Shown: one piece after another, positions 42,209 to 48,304 of the stretch | Layout of the letters: every line of letters begins with the position of its first letter | How positions within the stretch are numbered: position 1 is the stretch's first letter | Assembly (NCBI RefSeq): GCF_002338065.1 | Contig: NZ_DDHJ01000013.1 | Location: 208,374-272,373 of the forward strand | Direction: 5' to 3' | From: Pseudomonas sp. UBA1879 | GTDB taxonomy: Bacteria > Pseudomonadota > Gammaproteobacteria > Pseudomonadales > Pseudomonadaceae | DNA length: 64,000 nt | Program-made: the position numbers and the translations under genes | Notes under the pieces: generated by a model | The model's input: only the letters and a program-made list of their open reading frames with translations | Database searches by the model: none | What the model was told of the DNA's origin: nothing

Positions 42209-43546
42209 TCAATGGACGTCCGGTTGAGCCGCGTGTCGCTCGGGCAGAGCGATGCGCACTTGCAAGCCGCCCAATGGACTGTCGAGCAACTGCAGTTCGC
42301 CCCCCCACGCTTCGACGATGTCCTTGACGATACCCAATCCCAACCCGTGCCCGTTTACATGCTCATCGAGGCGATTGCCACGGCCCAGCATCTCGACCCG
42401 TTGCGCCGCCGGAATGCCTGGGCCGTCGTCGTCAATCAGCACGACGTATTGCCCCTGCGCGTGGCTGATCGTCAAGCGCACCACGGCGTCGGCCCATTTG
42501 CAGGCGTTGTCCAGCAGATTGCCGAGCAGTTCCAGAATGTCTTCGCGGTCCCACGGCAGCACAAGTCCCGGCGCAACGAGGCTATCCAGCGCCAGATGTT
42601 GGCCGTGGATCATTCGCAGGGTGGAAAAAAGCCCCGGCAGTTCAGCATCGCAGTCGAATCGCACACCGGGCAGGGCATCGCCTGACAGACGTGCGCGATT
42701 CAACTCACGCTCCAGGCGCTGCTGAATCTGCTGCAGTTGCTCGCGCAGGGTCGCGCGCACGTCCGGGAAGGCCTCGAGCTTCTCCCCCTCCGTGAGGCTC
42801 ATCAGCACCGCCAGCGGGGTCTTCAGGGCATGGCCAAGGTTGCCCAGCGCATTGCGTGACCGTTTGAGGCTGTCTTCGGTATGGGCCAAGAGGTGATTGA
42901 TTTGCGCGACCAGCGGCTCCAGCTCCAGCGGCACCGCTTGATCCAGTTGCGAGCGCTGACCCTGTTGCAACTGAAAAATCTGCGTCCGGGCGGTGTCCAG
43001 CGGACGCAAAGCCCGGCGCACCGTGACCCGTTGCAGGAGGAGGATCAACACCAGCGCCGCCAGTCCCAGGCCCAGGCCAATGCGCTGCACTCGCGCGAAG
43101 CTGGCCTGCACCGGGGTGTAGTCCTGGGCGACGGTGATGGAAATTTTCTGACCGAACTTGCGGTATTCCGAGTGCAGCAACAACAGCGACTGGTTGCTTT
43201 TCTCCAGTTCGAAATTGGCGTGCAGGCCTGGCTGGTCGGGCTGCGGCAGCTCAAGGTCCCAGAGAGATCGCGAGCGCCAGTGCCCGCCGTTGAAATCGAT
43301 ACGGAAATAATGACCGGAGTAAGGCCGCTGATAGCCAGGAGACAGCCGCTGTTCATCCAGTTGCAGGCCGTCGGGCCCTCGCACGATGGCGACCAGCAGC
43401 AATTCCGCATCATTGCGCAGCCCGGATTCCAGATAGCGTTGCAGGCCGACTTCAAACAGCCAAAGACTGACCTGCGCCAACACCAGCCCGACGATGAGCA
43501 AGACGCCAATCAGGCCAAGGCTCAAACGCCGTTGTATCGACCTCAC
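42209..43546 (-). CDS. bqsS: Two-component sensor kinase, BqsS/CarS-like
   Basis: 445 residues from a GTG start that overlaps the regulator's stop by 4 nt (GTGA). TM1 about 10-30, periplasmic domain about 32-155, TM2 about 156-172, HAMP, HisKA with phospho-His 239 in GNLGHALKTPLA, and HATPase with DNACKWAD, DDGPGIP and GHGLGLGIVKD. Placement among nuo, PepSY genes and queD parallels P. aeruginosa PA2656 (BqsS/CarS), linked to Fe(II) and Ca2+ responses. The RExxE iron motif reported there reads RNDAE here (residues 44-48), so the ligand may differ. Confidence 0.85.
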   Translation of the reverse strand: MRSIQRRLSLGLIGVLLIVGLVLAQVSLWLFEVGLQRYLESGLRNDAELLLVAIVRGPDGLQLDEQRLSPGYQRPYSGHYFRIDFNGGHWRSRSLWDLELPQPDQPGLHANFELEKSNQSLLLLHSEYRKFGQKISITVAQDYTPVQASFARVQRIGLGLGLAALVLILLLQRVTVRRALRPLDTARTQIFQLQQGQRSQLDQAVPLELEPLVAQINHLLAHTEDSLKRSRNALGNLGHALKTPLAVLMSLTEGEKLEAFPDVRATLREQLQQIQQRLERELNRARLSGDALPGVRFDCDAELPGLFSTLRMIHGQHLALDSLVAPGLVLPWDREDILELLGNLLDNACKWADAVVRLTISHAQGQYVVLIDDDGPGIPAAQRVEMLGRGNRLDEHVNGHGLGLGIVKDIVEAWGGELQLLDSPLGGLQVRIALPERHAAQPDVH

Positions 43547-44211
43547 CCGCCCGTACCGCCGAATCGATAGCCTTGGCCGCGCCGGGTTTCAACCACCGCT
43601 CGCCCCAGCTTGCGTCGCAGGTGATTGACGTGCACCTCGATAACGTTGGAATCGCGCTCGTTTTCGCCGTCGTATAAATGTTCCGCCAAGTGGCTTTTGG
43701 ACAGGATCTGTTCCGGGTGCAGCATGAAATAACGCAGTAACCGAAACTCGGCGGCGGTGAGCTGAATGTCTTCGCCGTCGCGACTCACGGACTGACGCCC
43801 CTCATCCAGATGCAGCCCCGCTGCTTCAAGTTTCGGCTGATTGGCCAGCCCACGGGCGCGGCGCAGCAGCGCCTGAATGCGCAGTTGCAGTTCTTCAGGA
43901 TGAAACGGTTTGGTCAGGTAGTCATCGGCGCCGGCCTTGAGGCCTTCGATCCGCTCGGCCCAGGAGCCCCGCGCCGTCAGGATCAGCACCGGCGTGGCCA
44001 AGCCCTCTGCGCGCCACTTCTGCAAGACGTCGAGCCCGGAAAGGCCCGGCAATCCCAGATCCAGCACGATCAGGTCATAGGGCTCACTGGCCCCTTGGTG
44101 AACGGCGTCACGCCCGTCGGCCAGCCAATCCACCGCGTACCCCTGTCGGTTCAGCGCGCCGACCAGTTCGTCCGCCAGGGGCACGTTGTCTTCAACCAAT
44201 AACAGGCGCAT
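43543..44211 (-). CDS. bqsR: OmpR-family response regulator, BqsR/CarR-like
   Basis: 222 residues: receiver domain with the phospho-acceptor Asp 51 (LIVLDLGLPG), Thr in ILTARG and Lys in LTKPFH, then a winged-helix DNA-binding domain (LTAAEFRLLRYFMLHPEQILSKSHLAEHLYDGENERDSNVIEVHVNHLRRKLG). The ATG shares its A with the upstream PepSY gene's stop (TGATG); a TTG one codon earlier is not needed. A sequence resembling the reported BqsR box lies upstream of the operon, suggesting autoregulation. Confidence 0.88.
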   Translation of the reverse strand: MRLLLVEDNVPLADELVGALNRQGYAVDWLADGRDAVHQGASEPYDLIVLDLGLPGLSGLDVLQKWRAEGLATPVLILTARGSWAERIEGLKAGADDYLTKPFHPEELQLRIQALLRRARGLANQPKLEAAGLHLDEGRQSVSRDGEDIQLTAAEFRLLRYFMLHPEQILSKSHLAEHLYDGENERDSNVIEVHVNHLRRKLGRAVVETRRGQGYRFGGTGG

Positions 44212-44540
44212 CAATCATCTTCCTTGTCTTCCAGCAAACGGCTGTCGCGGGCATCGAACTTCAACTCGCGAACCACGTGATCCGATGTCAGCAGCTCGAT
44301 TTCGTAGACCAACACGTCGTGTTTCTCTTCCAGCTCCGCTTCGAGAAGCTTCGAGCCGGGGTAGCGTCCCAAGGCCTGTTCGATGAACTGCTCCAGCGGC
44401 AGAATGACACCCTGTTGCCGAAGGGCGAGGGCTTCATCCTGATCCAGATCCCGCGCATTACATACCGTGCAGGCCATGACGGCACAGGTTGCAACCACGC
44501 AGTGGACGAACCGCTTAAAGGGACGCTTACCGGGGATCAT
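44211..44540 (-). CDS. PepSY-domain periplasmic protein 1
   Basis: 109 residues. Signal peptide (MIPGKRPFKRFVHCVVATCAVMACTVCNA), then a PepSY-like domain: LDQDEALALRQQGVILPLEQFIEQALGRYPGSKLLEAELEEKHDVLVYEIELLTSDHVVRELKFDARDSRLLEDKEDD. The very acidic C-terminus could bind cations. One-base TGATG overlaps on both sides make it translationally coupled to its PepSY paralogue and to the response regulator. Probably a periplasmic modulator or cation-binding output of the system. Confidence 0.82.
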   Translation of the reverse strand: MIPGKRPFKRFVHCVVATCAVMACTVCNARDLDQDEALALRQQGVILPLEQFIEQALGRYPGSKLLEAELEEKHDVLVYEIELLTSDHVVRELKFDARDSRLLEDKEDD

Positions 44541-44848
44541 CAGCTGTCCTGATGGTCTTTGAGTACCTGGCCGTTCGTGGCATCAAGCTCGACATCCCAC
44601 TCAACGCCTTTCGCGTCGCGCAGCTCGACCTGATAAACGTATTTGCCATATTCCTGTTCCAGTTCAGTCTCGGTGACGGTCGCACCCGGGTGCTTGGCCA
44701 GCGCGGCGGCATTGAGTTTTTCGAAAGATTGAATAGTACCTGCATCGCGCAGCCGCAACGCTTCGTCCGGACCCAAATCTTTGGCCTGAACATAACCGGC
44801 GGTGGCAGCGAGGGCAGAAGCGGCAAAAAAGGCAGTAAACAGTTTCAT
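44540..44848 (-). CDS. PepSY-domain periplasmic protein 2 (first gene of the operon)
   Basis: 102 residues: signal peptide MKLFTAFFAASALAATAGYVQA followed by KDLGPDEALRLRDAGTIQSFEKLNAAALAKHPGATVTETELEQEYGKYVYQVELRDAKGVEWDVELDATNGQVLKDHQDS. It is clearly a paralogue of the next gene and has the same layout. The ATG after a GGAGATTCACC site is preferred; the frame stays open for another 200 codons upstream but overlaps the divergent patatin gene. First in the order PepSY2-PepSY1-regulator-kinase. Confidence 0.83.
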   Translation of the reverse strand: MKLFTAFFAASALAATAGYVQAKDLGPDEALRLRDAGTIQSFEKLNAAALAKHPGATVTETELEQEYGKYVYQVELRDAKGVEWDVELDATNGQVLKDHQDS

Positions 44849-44902
44849 GGTGAATCTCCGTTGTGATCGTCCAGTTGACGGAAACAACGATAACGAAGCC
44901 AA

Positions 44903-44918
44903 CTTAATTGAAGCTGAA
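44903..44918 (-). promoter_or_regulatory. BqsR-box-like direct repeat upstream of the PepSY/bqsRS operon
   Basis: On the minus strand: TTCAG-N6-TTAAG, one mismatch from the TTAAG-N6-TTAAG site reported for P. aeruginosa BqsR. It lies about 55 bp before the first PepSY gene, also within the divergent intergenic region shared with the patatin gene. Confidence 0.5.
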
Positions 44919-45013
44919 ATCTGCGGCCACCTGCCATCATGTTTGGCACAACGCCCACTTTCAGCGCGCACGTCAGTGGATATACTTCGCCTCTGTTTAT
45001 CCCTGGAGTGCCC

Positions 45014-46096
45014 ATGAGCGCCATTCAGATCAAGACGCGTGCGCTGACCATCAAGGCCGGACAACGGGCGCTCGCCCGTATTCGTGACCACGGATTGGCC
45101 CCTGCAGACGTGGGCATCATTCCGGGCGCGGCAGGCGGGCCAAAGGCGCTGGGCATTCAAGGACTGGACCTGGCCCTGTTCGGCGAATGGCTGCCACGCG
45201 TCGAGCGGGAGCGCTCGCTGATCGGCGCCTCTATCGGTTCCTGGCGGTTCGCCAGTGCCTGTTTGCCAGACCCGGTGGAGGGCCTTGAACGACTTGGCCA
45301 ACTCTACAACGAACAAAGCTTCGCCAAGGGCGTGACCATGGCCGAGGTCACGCGCAGCTGCGTGAAGATGCTCGACGATCTGTTGCAAGGGCGCGATGCC
45401 AGTGTGCTGAACAACGCGCATTACCGGCTCAACGTCATGATCGTGAAAAGCCATGGCCTGCTGGCGTTGGACCATCGCGGTGGATTGGGCCTGGGCCTGG
45501 GTTCGGTGATCGCCAATAACCTAGTGGGGCGTGCACGGTTGTCGCGGCATTTCGAGCGGCTGATTCTGCACGATGCCCGCCTCGCCCCGCCGCTGTCGGC
45601 GCTGAAGGATTTCCCCTCCCGCTGCGTGCCGCTCGATGTGTCGAATCTGCGTCAGGCGTTGCTGGCCTCGGGGTCGATTCCAATGGTGATGCAAGGCGTG
45701 ACGGACATTCCAGGTGTCGGCCCAGGCACGTTCCGCGACGGTGGTTTGCTGGACTATCATCTCGACCTGCCCTACAGCGGCAGTGACATCGTGCTGTACC
45801 CGCATTTCACCGACAAAATCATTCCTGGCTGGTTCGACAAGACCTTGCCTTGGCGACGCGGCGATCTGGGGCGCTTGCAGGACGTCGTTCTTTTGGCCCC
45901 GTCTCGTGACTATCTGGCAAGCCTGCCATTTGGGAAACTGCCGGACCGCAGCGATTTCAAGCGCTTCCTCGGCAAAGACGCGGAACGCCAGCGCTATTGG
46001 CGAACAGCGATGGAACAAAGCCAACGCCTCGGCGATGAGTTCATCGATCTGGTGGACAGTGGACGCCTGGCCGGGCGGTTGGAAACGTTGGTCTGA
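45014..46096 (+). CDS. Patatin-like phospholipase
   Basis: 360 residues from the ATG after TGGAGTG. All patatin elements are visible: the oxyanion-hole loop PGAAGGPKALG (residues about 40-50), the nucleophile elbow GASIGSW with the catalytic Ser, and the catalytic Asp in FRDGGLLDYH. No signal peptide, so cytosolic or exported by other means. Expected to hydrolyse acyl esters of phospholipids. It is divergent from the PepSY/bqsRS operon and matches the gene next to that locus in P. aeruginosa by position. Confidence 0.85.
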   Translation: MSAIQIKTRALTIKAGQRALARIRDHGLAPADVGIIPGAAGGPKALGIQGLDLALFGEWLPRVERERSLIGASIGSWRFASACLPDPVEGLERLGQLYNEQSFAKGVTMAEVTRSCVKMLDDLLQGRDASVLNNAHYRLNVMIVKSHGLLALDHRGGLGLGLGSVIANNLVGRARLSRHFERLILHDARLAPPLSALKDFPSRCVPLDVSNLRQALLASGSIPMVMQGVTDIPGVGPGTFRDGGLLDYHLDLPYSGSDIVLYPHFTDKIIPGWFDKTLPWRRGDLGRLQDVVLLAPSRDYLASLPFGKLPDRSDFKRFLGKDAERQRYWRTAMEQSQRLGDEFIDLVDSGRLAGRLETLV

Positions 46097-46120
46097 ACCG
46101 GCGGTTTTCAACCAGCCGGT
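46097..46120 (+). terminator. Hairpin at the end of the patatin gene
   Basis: ACCGGC-GGTT-TTC-AACC-A-GCCGGT: an interrupted stem immediately after the stop codon. There is no long T tract. Confidence 0.4.
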
Positions 46121-46216
46121 CAGGTTTCGCCGATGCCTCGACAAACCATTGCTGATAAACTCGCCACCTGCATTTTTTCGCTCAGGCGATCGCCACCTTT
46201 CAAGGCTCTCAATACC

Positions 46217-46573
46217 GTGGAAATCTTCAAGGAATTTACGTTCGAATCGGCCCACCGCCTCCCCCACGTCCCGGAGGGCCACAAGTGCGGGCGTCTGCAC
46301 GGCCACTCGTTTCGGGTCGCGATTTACCTGCAGGGCGAGCCCGATCCACACACCGGCTGGATCCGCGACTTCTCCGAGATCAAGACGATCTTCAAGCCGC
46401 TGTACGAGCGTCTGGATCACAACTACCTGAACGACATTCCCGGTCTGGAAAACCCGACCAGCGAAGTGCTGGTGAAGTGGATCTGGAATGAACTGAAGCC
46501 GCTGCTGCCGGAATTGTCGGCCATTCGCATTCATGAAACCTGCACCAGTGGGTGTGTGTATCGCGGCGATTGA
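46217..46573 (+). CDS. queD: 6-carboxytetrahydropterin synthase QueD / PTPS family
   Basis: Converts dihydroneopterin triphosphate to 6-carboxytetrahydropterin, an early step of queuosine synthesis. The GTG start gives 118 residues (V/MEIFKEFTFESAHRLPHV), the family length; the ATG 28 codons upstream is less likely because a TGATAAACT extended -10-like sequence lies between the two. Zinc ligands are in ESAHRL and RLHGHSF, the catalytic Cys in GHKCGRLHG, and the C-terminal Glu in IRIHETCTSGCVY. Confidence 0.93.
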   Translation: MEIFKEFTFESAHRLPHVPEGHKCGRLHGHSFRVAIYLQGEPDPHTGWIRDFSEIKTIFKPLYERLDHNYLNDIPGLENPTSEVLVKWIWNELKPLLPELSAIRIHETCTSGCVYRGD

Positions 46574-46647
46574 TCGCCCGCAGCATCAGGCCGTGATGCG
46601 TGCAGACGGTGTCCGGATCGTCGCCGTGGGCATGCATCACTGCTAAA

Positions 46648-47613
46648 TCAGAACCGGTAGTTCAGCGCCAGCGTGGACAGCACGGTGCGGCTGGCCTGTG
46701 AGCCTGCCTTGCCGCCCACCCGATAACGTTCACCTTCATCCCGATCGTCGATCAGCGTGCTGCCCTTGCTTTCGGCATAGGTCTGATAGTCGATGCCTGC
46801 CTTGATCGAAAGTTGCGGGCTGGCGCGGTATGACAGCCCCAGCGCAACGCTTTGCATCCTGCCGCGATTACCGTTGTTACCGGTGAAGGTCGTCAGGCGC
46901 AAATGGTGCTGGTCGTAGTCCCGAGCCTTCACCCACTGGCTGTATTTGAAACGGCCTTCCAGTGTCCAATTCTCGTGGCTATAGAGCCCGACCAGACCCA
47001 CGTACGGGGTGTCGAACCGCTGCTCGTAGCTGATGACTTTCAATTCAGCGGGCAGGTTGCCGGATAAATCGCGGAAGTCGTCGTCCGATGAATACGTGAA
47101 TTGCCCGCCTTTGGCTTCCCAGCCTAACTCGCTGCGCTGATAACCGAGCATCGCGCCTAGCGCGAAATCATTCCGGTTGAGTGCCCAGACGGTCGCCGCC
47201 AACTCGGCCTGCCAGGCTTTTTCGACTTTAGTGTCAGGGTGGTCGGAATAGTGGGTCCAAGGCTCATCCTCGCCATCGAGCCAGTCGTAATCCTTCATAT
47301 GGCTACGGCCCTTGCCCATTTGCGTCCAGCCTCGGGCGTCCAGCGACAGCCACTCGGCGGGGTGAAAGGTCACCCCCAGATGCAAGGTGGGAATCTGCTT
47401 GAGATCCCAATTAAGCTGACTGAGCTTTTCACCTTCGTCATAGACTTTTTCCTTGGACTGACCGTTGAGCAGGCCCAGGCCCATGCTTACTTCAACATCG
47501 CCTACGCTGAACCGCTGCTCCTGGTTTACGTGGGCATGTGCCAACGCCTCCTGTCCCATTACCACCACGCCAAACAACGCCCACGCCTTTCGTACCGTCA
47601 TCGATCCATCCAT
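46648..47613 (-). CDS. Omptin-family outer-membrane aspartyl protease
   Basis: 321 residues, or 317 from the second Met: signal peptide ending near ALAHA, then an outer-membrane beta-barrel that aligns along its whole length with E. coli OmpT and Yersinia Pla. Catalytic residues line up with OmpT D83/D85 (D108 and D110 in KDYDWLD) and D210/H212 (D234 and H236 in RDYDQHH); the S1-pocket acids E27 and D208 correspond to E55 (SKEKVY) and D232. Other family blocks: SQLNWDLK, GWTQMGKG, HPDT, GYQRSELGWEAKGG, FKYSQWV; the C-terminal residue is Phe. Cleavage next to basic residues is expected. Omptins are mainly enterobacterial and I do not expect one in most Pseudomonas. Confidence 0.9.
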   Translation of the reverse strand: MDGSMTVRKAWALFGVVVMGQEALAHAHVNQEQRFSVGDVEVSMGLGLLNGQSKEKVYDEGEKLSQLNWDLKQIPTLHLGVTFHPAEWLSLDARGWTQMGKGRSHMKDYDWLDGEDEPWTHYSDHPDTKVEKAWQAELAATVWALNRNDFALGAMLGYQRSELGWEAKGGQFTYSSDDDFRDLSGNLPAELKVISYEQRFDTPYVGLVGLYSHENWTLEGRFKYSQWVKARDYDQHHLRLTTFTGNNGNRGRMQSVALGLSYRASPQLSIKAGIDYQTYAESKGSTLIDDRDEGERYRVGGKAGSQASRTVLSTLALNYRF

Positions 47614-47796
47614 GCCTTTTTATTGGAAGAATGCCCGCTGTCCGCAGCACCTCCAGCGAGCGGCGAAAGGATGAACGTGATAGCAGGACGTTTCTGCCAG
47701 CTGATGCGTATCAACGCGTGTGAAAGATAAACGCGGGGGCGAGGAAATTACCTACAAGAATCGCTGCTTGAGAAAGATCATTGCGCACTGCCGCAC

Positions 47797-48060
47797 GTGT
47801 GGGAGCCGGCTTGCTGCGGGCCGCGATCGGACCAGAGTGTGTAAAAACGTCGCGAGCGAAGATGAGGCAAGGCAAAAACAGGCGAAAAACGGCCGGGGTC
47901 GCGACTGACTCTAGGTGTTCTAAATGAGCATATTCCGCCTGTTTTTAACGCAGCATCATCGAGCACAGTAGTTTTTACACAGTCTGGGACGAACGCGGTG
48001 AATCAGCGACGATGATGTCGACTGACACGCCGCCTTCGCCAGCAAGCCGGCTCCCACAAG
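47797..48060. repeat. REP pair of the CGGC subfamily, split by a MITE-like element
   Basis: The left arm GTGGGAGCCGGCTTGCTG (about 47800-47820) opposes TTCGCCAGCAAGCCGGCTCCCAC (about 48035-48058). The usual 60-80 nt between such arms is expanded here by the inserted element at 47833-47986. Confidence 0.75.
47833..47986. mobile_element. MITE-like palindromic element, 154 bp
   Basis: Terminal inverted repeats CAGAGTGTGTAAAAAC and GTTTTTACACAGTCTG match at 15 of 16 positions. Subterminal AAAAACAGGCG (left) and CGCCTGTTTTT (right) also pair. The element is flanked on both sides by GGAC, a candidate 4-bp target duplication. It encodes no protein. Ends of the TGTGTAAAAAC kind occur on some Pseudomonas insertion sequences, so a non-autonomous derivative is likely. 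Confidence 0.7.
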
Positions 48061-48099
48061 GGTCATGCCTGGGTCATAACATCTGCACCGACGTCATAT

Positions 48100-48130
48100 C
48101 GTGGGAGCCGGCTCGCTGGCGAATGCGGTT
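48100..48130. repeat. Additional REP unit before pepN
   Basis: CGTGGGAGCCGGCTCGCTGGCGAATGCGGT, a well-conserved single unit of the CGGC subfamily. Confidence 0.8.
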
Positions 48131-48250
48131 TGCCAACGAGCATAGAACCTCCCTCAGTAAATAGAGGGATGGCGGAACTGTGTGGCCGGCGCACGTCCGC
48201 CACTAGGGTCACTCAACCAACGGCACCCAGATCGCGATCCGGGGCCACAT

Positions 48251-48284
48251 AAAAAAGGGCCGCCCGCGTTCACGGGCAGCCCTT
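48251..48284 (-). terminator. pepN terminator
   Basis: On the minus strand AAGGGC-T-GCCCG...CGGGC-G-GCCCTTTTTT, a strong stem followed by six T residues, 21 bp past the pepN stop. Confidence 0.9.
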
Positions 48285-48304
48285 GTCAGCAAAGCTACCG
48301 GCGG

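Larger units (their letters stand above)
47614..48304. other. Repeat-rich region between the omptin gene and pepN
   Basis: No supported gene. In order: the omptin upstream region, one REP arm, a 154-bp MITE-like element, the opposing REP arm, a third REP unit in inverted orientation, and the pepN terminator. Confidence 0.75.

Noticed and set aside
46097..46216. preQ1 riboswitch before queD
   Set aside because: The leader has only a terminator-like hairpin at the patatin stop and a promoter-like sequence; I cannot find the small H-type pseudoknot layout of a preQ1 aptamer.
47720..47908. 62-residue ORF next to the omptin gene
   Set aside because: It reads through a REP arm and half of the MITE-like element; no ribosome site and no domain.
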